A DNA stretch of 26,588 bases from Ramlibacter sp. (GCA_014376915.1 JACMQP010000287.1:1-26588); one strand, 5' to 3'; shown: positions 1-9,992, counted from the stretch's first letter. The notes: generated by a model from the sequence alone, not told the origin. Numbers and translations are program-made.

Positions 1-1
1 T

Positions 2-1004
<1,003 letters not shown>

Positions 1005-1036
1005 GCACTGCGCCGAAGGGCGTGTGAATAACCGGG

Positions 1037-1042
1037 GATAAT
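1037..1042 (+). promoter_or_regulatory. Candidate -10 element for gatCAB
   Basis: GATAAT matches the sigma-70 -10 consensus at five of six positions and would give a leader of about 60 nt before gatC. The -35 region 16-18 bp upstream is poor, so the assignment rests on the -10 box and its position alone. Confidence 0.4.
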
Positions 1043-1109
1043 ACCGCAAGCCCTGCAGCACCTGACCTGCCGCAACCCTCACAAAACGTAAATACACGCC
1101 CGCAACTTG

Positions 1110-1409
1110 ATGGCCCTGACCCTGGAAGACGTGAGCCGGATCGCCCATCTGGCGCGGCTCGAACTCGAACCCGTCGAAGCTGCCGCGATGCTCACCCAGT
1201 TGAACGGGTTCTTCGGCATCGTCGAGCAGATGAGTGCCGTCGACACGAGCGGCGTCGAGCCGCTCTACACGCCGCTGTCGGCGATTCAGGAAGTGCATCT
1301 GCGCCTGCGCGAAGACGCCGTCACCGAGACCAACCACCGCGAGCTGAACCAGCGCAGCGCACCCGCCGTGGAAGATGGCCTGTTCCTGGTTCCGAAGGTG
1401 ATCGGTTGA
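1110..1409 (+). CDS. gatC: Glutamyl/aspartyl-tRNA amidotransferase subunit C
   Basis: Small subunit of the GatCAB amidotransferase, which converts Glu-tRNA(Gln) and/or Asp-tRNA(Asn) to the amidated forms. GatC wraps around the GatA-GatB interface and stabilises the complex. The 99-residue protein starts with [19 protein letters not shown], the usual GatC N-terminus, and has the family's normal length of about 95-100 residues. ATG 1110 is preferred. A TTG directly before it (1107) would add one residue. It is the first gene of a gatC-gatA-gatB cluster, with 109 bp before gatA. Presence of the operon implies that the host makes at least one of Gln-tRNA or Asn-tRNA indirectly. Confidence 0.96.
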   Translation: MALTLEDVSRIAHLARLELEPVEAAAMLTQLNGFFGIVEQMSAVDTSGVEPLYTPLSAIQEVHLRLREDAVTETNHRELNQRSAPAVEDGLFLVPKVIG

Positions 1410-1518
1410 TGAGCCGCCGCACAGGCCCTCTCGGGGCAAGGCTCGTCCCAGGGCCACGAAGCGGCCCCTTCGTGGCAATGGCGGACCGGCCGAATTTCCC
1501 GTCGGGCGAGGGGCTGTC

Positions 1519-3006
1519 ATGAAAGCATTGCACGACATGGGCGTGGCCGAACTGGGCCGCGCGCTGGACGAGAAGCGCGTCTCCAGCGTCGAGGTCACGA
1601 CGCATCTGCTCGCACGCGTTGCCGCCCACGAGCAACTCGGCGCGCTGCTGGCCAGCGACGCTGGCCTCGCACTCGGCCAGGCGCGCGCCGCCGACGCACG
1701 GCGCGCGGCCGGTGAAAGCGGTGCCCTGCTTGGCGTGCCGCTCGCGCACAAAGACATCTTCGTGACCAATGACCTGCCGACCACGGCCGGCTCGAAGATG
1801 CTGGCCGGCTACCGCAGCCCTTTCGATGCGACCGTCGTCGCGCGCCTCGGCGCGGCGGGCACCGTGACCCTGGGCAAGCTCAATTGCGACGAGTTCGCGA
1901 TGGGTTCGGGCAACGAGAACTCGGCCTTTGGCGCAGTGAAGAACCCGTGGGACACCAGCCGCGTGCCGGGTGGCTCGTCGGGCGGTTCGGCGGCCGCTGT
2001 GGCGGCCCGGATGATGCCGGCGGCCACCGGCACCGACACCGGCGGCTCGATCCGTCAGCCGGCCAGCTTCACCGGCATCACCGGCATCAAGCCCACCTAC
2101 GGCGTGTGTTCGCGCTACGGCATGATCGCCTTCGCCTCCAGCCTCGATCAGGCCGGCCCGCTGGCGCGCAGCGCCGAGGACTGTGCGCTGCTCCTCGGCG
2201 CGATGAGCGGTTTCGACGAACGCGATTCAACCAGCGCCCCACGCCCGCCGCAAGACTTCCGTGCCGCGATGCGCCGTCCCCGCGCCGGAGCCACCGATGC
2301 GCAGCCCTTGGAAGGCCTGCGCATCGGGCTGCCGGCCGAATTCTTCCCGGCCGCGCTCGCCACCGACGTCGATGGCGCGGTGCGCGCGGCGTTGCGCGAG
2401 TTCGGGCGCCTGGGGGCCACGCTGGTGGACGTGAGCCTGCCGCGCACCGAGCTGTCGATCCCGGTCTACTACATCATCGCGCCGGCCGAGGCCTCGTCGA
2501 ACCTGAGCCGCTTCGACGGCGTGCGCTACGGGCACCGCGCGGCCAAGTACGCCGACCTCCAAGACATGTACAAGAAGAGCCGGAGCGAAGGCTTCGGCAG
2601 CGAGGTCAAACGCCGCATCATGATCGGCGCCTACGTGCTGTCCCACGGCTACTACGACGCCTACTACCTCCAGGCACAAAAGCTGCGCCGCATGATCGCC
2701 GACGACTTCCAGGCCTGCTTCCAGCAATGCGACGTGATCGCCGGGCCGGTGGCCCCCACCGTGGCCTGGAAGCTCGGCGAGAACCGCGACGACCCGGTGG
2801 CGAGCTACCTGGCCGACATCTTCACCTTGCCCGCCAGCCTGGCCGGCCTGCCCGGCATGAGCCTGCCGGCCGGCTTCGGCGAAGGCGACATGCCGGTCGG
2901 CCTGCAGCTCATCGGCAACTACTTCGACGAAGCCACGCTGCTGCAGGCTGCCCATGCCTTCCAGCAAGCCACCGACTGGCACACCCGCAAGCCGGCCGGC
3001 GCCTGA
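1519..3006 (+). CDS. gatA: Glutamyl/aspartyl-tRNA amidotransferase subunit A
   Basis: Glutaminase subunit of GatCAB. It hydrolyses glutamine and sends ammonia through a channel to GatB. It is a 495-residue amidase-signature protein with the full Ser-cisSer-Lys triad: K78 in the AHKDIF segment, cis-Ser S153 in GGSSGGS and the nucleophile S177 in DTGGSIRQP. The 75- and 24-residue spacings equal those of the well-studied S. aureus enzyme. ATG 1519 follows a GAGG Shine-Dalgarno-like sequence. The stop is 5 bp before the gatB start, so the two are almost certainly cotranslated. Length is normal and no damage is seen. Confidence 0.97.
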   Translation: MKALHDMGVAELGRALDEKRVSSVEVTTHLLARVAAHEQLGALLASDAGLALGQARAADARRAAGESGALLGVPLAHKDIFVTNDLPTTAGSKMLAGYRSPFDATVVARLGAAGTVTLGKLNCDEFAMGSGNENSAFGAVKNPWDTSRVPGGSSGGSAAAVAARMMPAATGTDTGGSIRQPASFTGITGIKPTYGVCSRYGMIAFASSLDQAGPLARSAEDCALLLGAMSGFDERDSTSAPRPPQDFRAAMRRPRAGATDAQPLEGLRIGLPAEFFPAALATDVDGAVRAALREFGRLGATLVDVSLPRTELSIPVYYIIAPAEASSNLSRFDGVRYGHRAAKYADLQDMYKKSRSEGFGSEVKRRIMIGAYVLSHGYYDAYYLQAQKLRRMIADDFQACFQQCDVIAGPVAPTVAWKLGENRDDPVASYLADIFTLPASLAGLPGMSLPAGFGEGDMPVGLQLIGNYFDEATLLQAAHAFQQATDWHTRKPAGA

Positions 3007-3011
3007 ACACC

Positions 3012-4538
3012 ATGAGCCACCCTTCCCCCCTCGTTCGCGGCTTCGAGGTCGTCATCGGCATCGAGACGCACGCGCAGCTGTCCACCCACAGCAAGATCTT
3101 CAGCGGCTCTTCAACCGCCTTCGGTGCGGCGCCGAACACGCAGGCGTCACCGGTCGATCTGGCGCTGCCCGGCACGCTGCCGGTGATGAACCGCGGCGCA
3201 GTCGAGCGGGCGATCCGCTTCGGGCTGGCGGTGAACGCCACGGTCGCGCCGGTTTCGATCTTCGCGCGCAAGAACTACTTCTACCCCGACCTGCCCAAGG
3301 GTTACCAGATCAGCCAGTACGAAACCCCTGTGGTGCAGGGCGGACGCGTCGAATTCTTCGTCGGCGAGCATCGCTGCAGCGTCAACCTGACGCGTGCGCA
3401 CCTCGAAGAAGACGCCGGCAAGTCATTGCACGAAGACTATCAAGGCCAGACCGGCATCGACCTGAACCGGGCCGGCACGCCGCTGCTCGAAATCGTCACC
3501 GAGCCCGACATGCGCGGCAGCCGCGAGGCGGTGGAATACGCCAAGGAACTGCACAGACTCGTGACCTGGATCGGCATCTGCGACGGCAACATGCAGGAAG
3601 GCTCATTCCGCTGCGACGCCAACGTGTCGGTGCGCCGACCCGGCGCGCCCTACGGTACGCGGCGCGAGATCAAGAACCTGAACAGCTTCAAGTTCATGCA
3701 ACAGGCCATCGACTACGAAGTGCAGTGGCAGATCGACCTGATCGAAGACGGCGGCACCGTGCACCAGGCCACCGTGCTGTTCGATCCCGACAGCGGCGAA
3801 ACCCGCGCCATGCGCAGCAAGGAAGACGCGAACGACTACCGCTACTTCCCCGACCCCGACCTCCCACCGCTGGTGATCGCGCCCGAATGGGTGGAATCGG
3901 TGCGCACGCAAATGCCCGAGCTGCCGGCCTTGGTGGCGGGTCGCTTCCAGCGCGACTACGGGCTGCCGGCCTCCGACGCTGCGCTGATGACGCAGGGCAA
4001 GGCTTTCGCGGCCTACTTCGAAGCCGCGGCAAAGGCCAGCGGGCAACCCAAGCTGGTGGCGAATTGGTTGATGGGCGAGGTGTCGCGCCGGCTGAATGCC
4101 GAAGACCGCGACATCGAATCCAGTCCGGTCAGCGCGCAGACACTGGCCACGCTCATCATGCGGATCCACGAGGGCGTGATTTCAAACAGTGGCGCCCGGC
4201 AAGGCTTTGACGCACTCTGGCTGGGTGGCATGACTCCAGGTGCTGAAATGAGCGTTGGCGGCTCCGTCAGTGCAAGCGGGAACGCGAAGCTGACAGTCGA
4301 CGATGTCATCGAATCGATGGGCCTGAAGCAGATGAGCGACAGCGGCGAGCTTTCCGCCATCATCGACGCGGTGATCGCGGCGAATGCCAAGTCGGTCGAG
4401 GAATACCGCGCCGGCAAGGAAAAGGCATTCAACGCACTCGTCGGTCAGGCGATGAAAGTGACCCAAGGCAAAGGCAACCCGGCCTTGGTGGGCGAGTTGC
4501 TGAAGCAAAAACTGGGGCAGAGCGCGCCCGGCGGCTGA
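3012..4538 (+). CDS. gatB: Aspartyl/glutamyl-tRNA amidotransferase subunit B
   Basis: Kinase/transamidase subunit. It phosphorylates the misacylated Glu or Asp on the tRNA and amidates it with ammonia delivered from GatA. The 508-residue protein shows the GatB signatures in order: GIETHAQL near residue 18, [14 protein letters not shown] near 95, [53 protein letters not shown] and [14 protein letters not shown]. The C-terminal YqeY-like helical tail that binds tRNA is present. The same frame stays open upstream into gatA, but ATG 3012, 5 bp after the gatA stop, gives the family N-terminus. It is the last gene of the operon and converges on the DUF4124 gene across 25 bp. Confidence 0.97.
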   Translation: MSHPSPLVRGFEVVIGIETHAQLSTHSKIFSGSSTAFGAAPNTQASPVDLALPGTLPVMNRGAVERAIRFGLAVNATVAPVSIFARKNYFYPDLPKGYQISQYETPVVQGGRVEFFVGEHRCSVNLTRAHLEEDAGKSLHEDYQGQTGIDLNRAGTPLLEIVTEPDMRGSREAVEYAKELHRLVTWIGICDGNMQEGSFRCDANVSVRRPGAPYGTRREIKNLNSFKFMQQAIDYEVQWQIDLIEDGGTVHQATVLFDPDSGETRAMRSKEDANDYRYFPDPDLPPLVIAPEWVESVRTQMPELPALVAGRFQRDYGLPASDAALMTQGKAFAAYFEAAAKASGQPKLVANWLMGEVSRRLNAEDRDIESSPVSAQTLATLIMRIHEGVISNSGARQGFDALWLGGMTPGAEMSVGGSVSASGNAKLTVDDVIESMGLKQMSDSGELSAIIDAVIAANAKSVEEYRAGKEKAFNALVGQAMKVTQGKGNPALVGELLKQKLGQSAPGG

Positions 4539-4559
4539 ACCGCCGCCGCAGGCTGCGGC
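4529..4559. terminator. Stem-loops between convergent gatB and DUF4124 gene
   Basis: The 25-bp convergent gap and its edge hold two short GC hairpins. CGGCGG/CCGCCG (4529-4534 with 4540-4545) has a 5-nt loop, and GCCGC/GCGGC (4545-4549 with 4555-4559) follows it. There is no T-tract on either strand, so this is at best a weak bidirectional terminator or RNA-stabilising structure. Confidence 0.35.
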
Positions 4560-4563
4560 CAAC

Positions 4564-5295
4564 CTACTTGCGGTGCGAAGAAGCTGGCCCGGCCGCCGCA
4601 ACCGGGGCCACCGGCCCACCCAATGAGCCCGGTTGCGCACCCGCCCAGAGCTTCCTCAGGCGTTCCAGCTCGGCGTCGTAGAGCCGGTTGACGCGGACGA
4701 TTTCAAGCTGCTGATTTTGCCCCAGGGTGCGCTGCGCTTCGGTGGACGCATCGTTCGCGTCGAGCTGTGTTCTGAGCTTGCCCGGCAGCGGCTTGCCCAC
4801 ATAGAACTCGGCTTCGTCCATCAGCGGCTTGCGCTCGGCCGTGAGCAGCGCCACACGCTCTTCAGAGAGCTGCAAGGCCTTGCGCACATCGTCGAGCGCG
4901 GCGGCGCGGGCCTTGCGATGCGCCGCCCCATCCGGGAAGCGCGCCAGCAGGTTGCGGTCGCGCCGGATCGCCTCCTGCCTGCGGGCGCGCTCCGCCAGGG
5001 CTTCACGTTCGCGCGCTTCGATCTCGGCGCGCTCGTCGGAAGTGGGTGTCGGCGGCACGATGCGGCGCACCGATCCATCGGCATTCAACTCGCGCTGCTC
5101 GCGCGAAGTGCAGGCGTCGATCGGGCGGTCAGAGGTGAGCTTCCTGCCCGTTGCGTCGGTGCAGGTGTAGATCTGGTTCGACCCGGTGGCGCCATGGGTT
5201 TCACCCAGTGCCGACAAAGCGATCGCGAAGGCGGTGACCGCCGCGCGCACTCCCGCCCGGCGTGAGCAGTGGGTGCGGCCCGGCGGCATGCGCAT
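4564..5295 (-). CDS. DUF4124-containing exported protein
   Basis: A 243-residue protein of unknown function. The N-terminus has an arginine-rich start and a hydrophobic run (about residues 14-30), consistent with a Sec signal peptide, followed at about 41-58 by the IYTCTDATGRKLTSDRP segment typical of the DUF4124 domain, common in exported betaproteobacterial proteins. Residues about 85-145 are rich in Glu/Arg/Ala and probably form a long helix or coiled coil. The C-terminus is Pro/Ala/Gly-rich. The start ATG overlaps the pyrE stop by one base (TGATG), which implies translational coupling. ATG 5289 is an alternative start. No enzymatic motif is visible, and a link with pyrimidine synthesis is not implied by the overlap alone. 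Confidence 0.85.
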   Translation of the reverse strand: MRMPPGRTHCSRRAGVRAAVTAFAIALSALGETHGATGSNQIYTCTDATGRKLTSDRPIDACTSREQRELNADGSVRRIVPPTPTSDERAEIEAREREALAERARRQEAIRRDRNLLARFPDGAAHRKARAAALDDVRKALQLSEERVALLTAERKPLMDEAEFYVGKPLPGKLRTQLDANDASTEAQRTLGQNQQLEIVRVNRLYDAELERLRKLWAGAQPGSLGGPVAPVAAAGPASSHRK

Positions 5296-5972
5296 CAGAC
5301 GCCGTAACGCTGCCGGTATGCCGCTACCCCGGCGAAATGGGCGTTCAGCTGGGGGTCGGCGTTCGATTGCAGGTAGCGCATCAGGTCATCGAGGGTCGCG
5401 ATGGCGACCACCGGCATGCCGTAGTCGCGCTCGAACTCCTCGACGGCCGAGTGCGTCGACAGCTGGTCATCGGTTCCGCCGCGCTCCATCCGATCGAGCG
5501 CGATCAGCACCGCTGTTGGTTCGGCCGCTGCCGCGCGGATCATGTCGACCGACTCGCGCTTGGAGGCGCCGTCGGTGATCACGTCGTCGACGACCACGAC
5601 GCGACCGCGCAGGGTTGCGCCGACCAACGTACCGCCCTCGCCGTGCGCCTTCGCTTCCTTGCGGTTGAACGCGAACGGCACGTTGCGGCCGAGTTGCGCA
5701 AGTGCCATGGCAGAGGCCGCCGCGAGCGTGATCCCCTTGTAGGCCGGGCCGAACAGCATGTCGAACGGCACGCCCGAAGCGAGCAGGCGGCGCGCATAGA
5801 ATTCTGCGAGACGCGTCAGCTTGGCGCCGTCGTCGAACAGGGCCGAGTTGAAGAAGTACGGCGACAGCCGGCCGGCCTTGGTCTTGAACTCACCGAACCG
5901 CAGCACGCCGGACTCGACCGCGAACTTCACGAAGTCTTGGGCGAGGGCATCGCTTTGCGCGGGTCGGCTCAT
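5295..5972 (-). CDS. pyrE: Orotate phosphoribosyltransferase
   Basis: Joins orotate to PRPP to make orotidine 5'-phosphate, the fifth step of de novo pyrimidine synthesis, in the cytosol. The 225-residue length is normal. The PRPP-binding motif VVVVDDVITDGAS lies at residues 125-137 and the flexible catalytic loop KEAKAHGEGG at 105-114. The early KTKAGRLSPYFFN segment is the usual substrate-binding part. An AGGA Shine-Dalgarno-like sequence precedes the ATG. The gene is divergent from the exonuclease gene with only 14 bp between start codons, so its promoter must lie inside the opposite coding region. Confidence 0.97.
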   Translation of the reverse strand: MSRPAQSDALAQDFVKFAVESGVLRFGEFKTKAGRLSPYFFNSALFDDGAKLTRLAEFYARRLLASGVPFDMLFGPAYKGITLAAASAMALAQLGRNVPFAFNRKEAKAHGEGGTLVGATLRGRVVVVDDVITDGASKRESVDMIRAAAAEPTAVLIALDRMERGGTDDQLSTHSAVEEFERDYGMPVVAIATLDDLMRYLQSNADPQLNAHFAGVAAYRQRYGV

Positions 5973-5986
5973 CGGGAAGTCCTGTC

Positions 5987-6796
5987 GTGTTCCGTCTTGT
6001 CTCGTTGAATCTGAACGGCATCCGCTCCGCGGCCACCAAGGGCTTCGAGGCCTGGGCCGAAGGTGTGGGGGCCGATTGTATGGGCGTGCAAGAGGTCAAG
6101 GCACAGGCCGACACGGTGGTCGGTCGCTTCGATGCGGTGGCGGGGATGCAGGGGCATTTTCACTACGCCGAGAAGAAGGGTTACTCGGGCGTGGGCCTCT
6201 ACACGCGCCAGACGCCGAGCCGCATGATCCTGGGCATCGGCGACCCTGAATTCGATGCCGAAGGCCGGTACGTAGAGGCCCGCTTTGACGCCGCGAAAGG
6301 CTCGACCGGCAGCGCCACGTTCCGGAAGCTCAGCGTCATCAGCTGCTACTTCCCGAGCGGCTCCAGTGGCGAAGCGCGGCAGGAGGCGAAGTACCGCTTT
6401 CTTGCGCTGATGGCGCCGCGCCTGAAGGCGCTGGCCGCCGAGCGCGAGATCATTCTGGTGGGTGACATCAACATCGCCCACAAAGAAATCGACCTGAAGA
6501 ACTGGAAGGGCAACCGCAAGAACAGCGGCTTCCTGCCGGAAGAGCGCGCCTGGCTCACCACGCTGTTCGACGAGATCGGTTTCGTCGACGTGTTCCGCAC
6601 CCTGAACCCGCACCCCGAGCAATACACCTGGTGGAGCAACCGGGGCCAGGCCCGGGCCAACAACGTCGGGTGGCGGCTCGACTACCACCTGGCCACGCCG
6701 AAGGTGGCAAGCCGCGCACGCGCCGAACACATCTACCTCGAACAGCGCTTCAGCGACCATGCGCCGCTGGTGATCGACTACGACCTCAGTCTCTGA
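5987..6796 (+). CDS. xth: Exodeoxyribonuclease III (AP endonuclease)
   Basis: Mg-dependent 3'-5' exonuclease and apurinic/apyrimidinic endonuclease of base-excision repair, from the exonuclease-endonuclease-phosphatase fold. The 269-residue length is typical. Visible catalytic residues are N8 and N10 in SLNLNGIRS, metal-binding E36 in GVQEVKAQ, D160 and N162 in LVGDINIAH, and the terminal D257-H258 pair in SDHAPL. The W-rich WWSNRGQARANNVGWRLDYHL segment is the DNA-binding part. The start is GTG 5987, preceded at 7 nt by GGGAAG. It is divergent from pyrE, an arrangement I know from other Burkholderiales. Confidence 0.95.
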   Translation: MFRLVSLNLNGIRSAATKGFEAWAEGVGADCMGVQEVKAQADTVVGRFDAVAGMQGHFHYAEKKGYSGVGLYTRQTPSRMILGIGDPEFDAEGRYVEARFDAAKGSTGSATFRKLSVISCYFPSGSSGEARQEAKYRFLALMAPRLKALAAEREIILVGDINIAHKEIDLKNWKGNRKNSGFLPEERAWLTTLFDEIGFVDVFRTLNPHPEQYTWWSNRGQARANNVGWRLDYHLATPKVASRARAEHIYLEQRFSDHAPLVIDYDLSL

Positions 6797-6802
6797 AGAG
6801 GA

Positions 6803-6819
6803 CAGGCCCGACTGGCCTG
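6803..6819 (+). terminator. Stem-loop after exonuclease gene
   Basis: CAGGCC and GGCCTG form a 6-bp stem with a 5-nt loop 6 bp after the stop codon. No T-run follows, so it is only terminator-like. Confidence 0.3.
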
Positions 6820-6858
6820 ACCCGCTGCCCGGCCGCCGTGGCGCGCGAAACAGCATCT

Positions 6859-6887
6859 GAGAAGGGTCGCTTCTCCGCCGATGGCGG
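6859..6887 (+). promoter_or_regulatory. Two tandem stem-loops upstream of the small-protein/FtsH-like operon
   Basis: GAGAAG/CTTCTC (6859-6864 with 6870-6875, loop 5 nt) is followed directly by CCGCC/GGCGG (6875-6879 with 6883-6887, loop 3 nt); the two stems share base 6875. If transcription starts upstream, both would sit in the leader of the next operon, about 80 nt before its preferred start. There is no T-tract. Confidence 0.3.
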
Positions 6888-6968
6888 GCGCTGCCGGTTG
6901 CTATGGTGATGAAGCAGAAACTGCGACCGGCCGCACCGGCTGCGGCACCCCTGTATCGGAGCCCTCCC

Positions 6969-7274
6969 GTGACCGTGTCCAAGCAGCAAATCCTCGCCTC
7001 TTTGGCAACGATCGAGAAAGAGGCGCCGCTCTTTTTCGGCGACATGCCGGTGGCCGACGAGGTCGTGCGCGACCTGTTCGCGTCGTCGATGGCCGCCCTG
7101 AATGATTCGTTCGACTTTCAGCGCGCCTCGCCGCAACGGCGGCAGGTGTCGTTGCTGGCGACCCTGACCCATGCGCTGCTCGAAACAGCCGCGCTTCGGC
7201 ACCAGCTCCATCAGCGCGAACAAGACGCCTGCGGTGCGGCAGACCACCTGATCGCCAAGTACGCCACCCGTTGA
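6969..7274 (+). CDS. Small hypothetical protein paired with FtsH-like protease
   Basis: A 101-residue soluble, mostly helical protein that I do not recognise. It has no signal peptide, membrane segment or metal motif. It contains a leucine-rich amphipathic stretch (LASLATIEKEAPLFF, then SLLATLTHALLETAALRHQLHQRE) compatible with a helical bundle or coiled coil. GTG 6969 is chosen because GGAG lies 7 nt upstream. The frame is open further up, to 6903 or ATG 6909, but that extension is Pro/Ala-rich and lacks a ribosome-binding site. The stop overlaps or nearly touches the start of the FtsH-like gene, so the two are surely cotranscribed. It may be an adaptor or regulator of that protease, but this is inferred from position only. 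Confidence 0.75.
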   Translation: MTVSKQQILASLATIEKEAPLFFGDMPVADEVVRDLFASSMAALNDSFDFQRASPQRRQVSLLATLTHALLETAALRHQLHQREQDACGAADHLIAKYATR

Positions 7275-7279
7275 ATCCA

Positions 7280-9172
7280 ATGAAATCGCCGAAGAAACTC
7301 CTCGAGCGCGCCCGCGCCAACCCCCGGATTCCGGCTGCGTTGCTGGTGCTCGCCTTGCTGGGCAGCGCTGTCGTCATGCTGAACGGGCGCGCTACGCAGG
7401 AGGCCGATGCGCGCAAGAGCCTCGAAACCCTGCATTTGGAAAAGAGCCCCGAAGATTGGCTGGCCCACCCGCAAAACGTGTCGGAGTTTCGCAAGGCACT
7501 CGACGCGGGCACGCTGGCGGTGGTCGGCCTCGCAAGCGGCCAGGCGGGCCTGGTCCTGTACACGCTCAAGACCGGCGAGAAGGCCAGTTCGACGGTACCG
7601 GGATGCTCGGCATCAGGCTGCACCGGCACCGTGCTCGACCGGCTCGGCGACATGAGCGCGAAAGCGGGGGAAGCGGGGTTTGCTCTGGTCAGCATCGATG
7701 TCGACCCGCGCACCACGAGCCATCGGATGCTCGACGTCCTGAACAGCCTGTTGTCGCCGCTGCTGCTGGTCGCCACGCTGGTGGGCGCGCTGTTCGTGGG
7801 CGCCAAGGTGCAGGCCGGCGTGGGCGGTGCGGCTTCCAGGCTGTCGACGCGCCCCGAGACGCAATTCGCGGATGCGATCGGCAACGATGAAGCCAAGGCG
7901 GCGTTGAATCGTGTCAAGGCCTTCATGCATGACCCGGCGCAATACGCCCGGCTCGGCGCCGCAGCGCCGCGAGGCGTGCTGCTGGTCGGCCCGCCAGGCA
8001 CCGGCAAGACCCTGCTGGCCAAGGCGCTGGCCGGCGAGAGCAAGGCCAACTTCATTTCAGTGGACGGTTCCTACTTCACCGCCATGTTCTACGGCGCCGG
8101 CGTGAGCAAGGTCAAGGAGCTGTTCAAGCTCGCGCGCAAGAGCGCGCCGTGCGTGCTCTTCATCGACGAGGTCGACGGCATCGGCAAACGCACCCGCGGT
8201 GGCGAAGGCGGCGGTGCCGAGTCGGAGCTGAACCGCATCATCAACCGCGTGCTGGTCGAGATGGACGGCTTCGAGCCGCTCGACAACGTGGTGGTGGTGG
8301 CGGCCACCAACCACGAAGACAACATCGACGAGGCCATGCGCCGACCCGGCCGCTTCGACATGCTGGTTCGCCTTGGGCTGCCGACATTGCCGGAGCGCCA
8401 ACGGCTCTTCGACCTGTACATCGACAAGGTGGCCCACGACGGCCGCGCCGACACCGCGGCGCTGGCGCGAATGACCTCGGGCATGTCGCCGGCCGACATC
8501 GCCAACACCGTGAACAAGGCCGCCTCCACGGCCGCCGAGGTCCACGCCGAAAAGGTCTCGGCCGACCACTTCCTGCGCGCCATCGAGACCCATCAGCTGG
8601 GGGGCGAGGTGTCGTCAGTCAAGGACCTGTTGACCCAGGACACCCGCAACCGCCTGGCCTATCACGAATCGGGCCACGCGCTGGTGGGCCACTGGTTGAA
8701 GGCCGGCCTGGTCGAGCGTGTGACCATCGAGCCGCGCGGCCAGGCCCTGGGCGTGACCTACATCACCCGCGAGACCGAAGACCCGCTCTACAAGCAGGCC
8801 GAACTGACCAGCCGCCTGGCCATGACGCTGGCCGGGCGGGAGACCGAGCTGCTCGTGTTCGACAGCGTCTCGACCGGGGCGTCCGATGACCTGAAGCGCG
8901 CCACCGAGCTGGCCATCAAGATGGTCGGCTCGCTCGGCTTCTGCGAGGCCTTCGGCCTGTTGAGCGTGGCCGGAGTGCCCAAGGAATTGCTCGGCCCCGA
9001 CCTCCAGGGCGCCGTGCTGAAGGAAGCGCGCGCGCTGTTGGAAGCGGGCCAGGCCACATGTCAACAGCTCCTGCGCGCCAACCGGGGGCAACTCGACGCG
9101 CTGGCGCAGCGGCTTCTGGAGCGCGAAGTCCTGTCGGGCGACGAGCTCAAGGGCTTGCTGGCGGCGGCCTGA
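7280..9172 (+). CDS. FtsH-like membrane-anchored AAA+ zinc metalloprotease
   Basis: ATP-dependent membrane protease of the M41/FtsH family, 630 residues from ATG 7280 (a TTG at 7271 would add three). Order of parts: TM1 about 17-35; an extracytoplasmic domain of about 120 residues with two cysteines four apart (C109, C114); TM2 about 156-174; AAA+ module with Walker A GPPGTGKT (237-244), pore segment MFYGAGVSKVKELF, Walker B VLFIDE (292-297) and the RRPGRFD arginine-finger region; then the peptidase with HESGH (462-466) and the distal Asp in STGASDDLKRAT. The C-terminus ends with the normal LLEREVLSGDEL segment. HESGH instead of HEAGH and the MFYGAG pore loop set it apart from housekeeping FtsH, so it is probably a second, specialised copy. 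It follows the small gene by 5 bp. Confidence 0.92.
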   Translation: MKSPKKLLERARANPRIPAALLVLALLGSAVVMLNGRATQEADARKSLETLHLEKSPEDWLAHPQNVSEFRKALDAGTLAVVGLASGQAGLVLYTLKTGEKASSTVPGCSASGCTGTVLDRLGDMSAKAGEAGFALVSIDVDPRTTSHRMLDVLNSLLSPLLLVATLVGALFVGAKVQAGVGGAASRLSTRPETQFADAIGNDEAKAALNRVKAFMHDPAQYARLGAAAPRGVLLVGPPGTGKTLLAKALAGESKANFISVDGSYFTAMFYGAGVSKVKELFKLARKSAPCVLFIDEVDGIGKRTRGGEGGGAESELNRIINRVLVEMDGFEPLDNVVVVAATNHEDNIDEAMRRPGRFDMLVRLGLPTLPERQRLFDLYIDKVAHDGRADTAALARMTSGMSPADIANTVNKAASTAAEVHAEKVSADHFLRAIETHQLGGEVSSVKDLLTQDTRNRLAYHESGHALVGHWLKAGLVERVTIEPRGQALGVTYITRETEDPLYKQAELTSRLAMTLAGRETELLVFDSVSTGASDDLKRATELAIKMVGSLGFCEAFGLLSVAGVPKELLGPDLQGAVLKEARALLEAGQATCQQLLRANRGQLDALAQRLLEREVLSGDELKGLLAAA

Positions 9173-9213
9173 ATCGGGCCCACCGCGCATTGCGAGCGGC
9201 ACGCTGCCGACGC

Positions 9214-9242
9214 CTGACGTGGGTGGCCTGCACAGGCACAAT
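9214..9242 (+). promoter_or_regulatory. Sigma-70-type promoter of the carboxylesterase gene
   Basis: CTGACG (9214-9219) and CACAAT (9237-9242) are separated by exactly 17 bp and each match the consensus at four of six positions. CACAAT is a frequent -10 form in Burkholderiales. Transcription would start near 9249, about 37 nt before the ATG. Confidence 0.5.
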
Positions 9243-9285
9243 CCGTGCTCCTCCCGACGCTGACGCACGCCAAACGGAACCACAC

Positions 9286-9948
9286 ATGTCGCTTGAAGTG
9301 ATCGAATTTGAGTCCGCACCGAATCCCACGGCCAGCATCATCATCCTGCACGGCCTGGGCGCCGACGGCAACGACTTCGTGCCCATCGCGCAAGAACTCG
9401 ACCTCGCCAGCGTGGGCCCGGTGCGCTTCGTATTCCCGAGCGCGCCGACCCGGCCGGTGACGATCAACGGCGGCTACCTGATGCGCGCCTGGTACGACAT
9501 CCTGGGCACCGAGGTGGCCAGGCGCGAAGACGAAGCCGGGCTGCGCGCATCGCAGGCGCAGATCGAAGCGCTGATCGCGAACGAGCGAGCCCGCAGCGTC
9601 AAAGCGAACCGCATCGTGCTCGCCGGCTTCTCGCAGGGCTGCGCGATGACCTTCATGGCCGGCCTGCGCCATGGCGAGCGGCTGGCCGGGCTGCTGGGCA
9701 TGTCGGGCTACCTGCCACTGGCCGACCTCACCGCCACCGAGCGCAGCGCAGCGAACGCCGACGTGCCGATCTTCCAGGCCCACGGCAGCGCTGACCCGAT
9801 GATCACGATGGCCCGCGCCACGGCATCGCGCGATGCGCTGATCGCGCTCGGCTACCCGGTGGAATGGCATGCGTACCCCATGCCGCATTCGGTGTGCCCG
9901 CAAGAGATCGTCGACATGAACCGCTGGCTGCTTCGCGTGCTGGCCTGA
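9286..9948 (+). CDS. Phospholipase/carboxylesterase-family hydrolase
   Basis: A 220-residue alpha/beta hydrolase of the carboxylesterase/acyl-protein thioesterase family (PF02230 type), probably a cytosolic esterase acting on short acyl esters. The full triad is seen: S116 in GFSQG, D170 in HGSADPM and H201 in MPHSVC. The N-terminal LHGLGADGNDF (about 21-31) is the oxyanion segment, and RAWYDI is a family hallmark. ATG 9286 gives the normal N-terminus and has its own promoter about 40 bp upstream. It resembles the Pseudomonas esterases called EstB/carboxylesterase 2, but the natural substrate cannot be read from sequence. Confidence 0.93.
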   Translation: MSLEVIEFESAPNPTASIIILHGLGADGNDFVPIAQELDLASVGPVRFVFPSAPTRPVTINGGYLMRAWYDILGTEVARREDEAGLRASQAQIEALIANERARSVKANRIVLAGFSQGCAMTFMAGLRHGERLAGLLGMSGYLPLADLTATERSAANADVPIFQAHGSADPMITMARATASRDALIALGYPVEWHAYPMPHSVCPQEIVDMNRWLLRVLA

Positions 9949-9969
9949 CGGCATCAGCCGTTGTCGAGC

Positions 9970-9984
9970 CGCCGCAGCGCGGCG
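9970..9984 (+). terminator. GC stem-loop after carboxylesterase gene
   Basis: CGCCGC/GCGGCG (9970-9975 with 9979-9984) makes a 6-bp stem with a 3-nt loop 22 bp after the stop. It lacks a T-tract. Confidence 0.3.
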
Positions 9985-9992
9985 AAGATGAA

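Noticed and set aside
1884..3011. Upstream extension of the gatB frame into gatA
   Set aside because: The extension is a low-complexity Arg-rich translation of gatA in another frame. ATG 3012 gives the family N-terminus and normal spacing.
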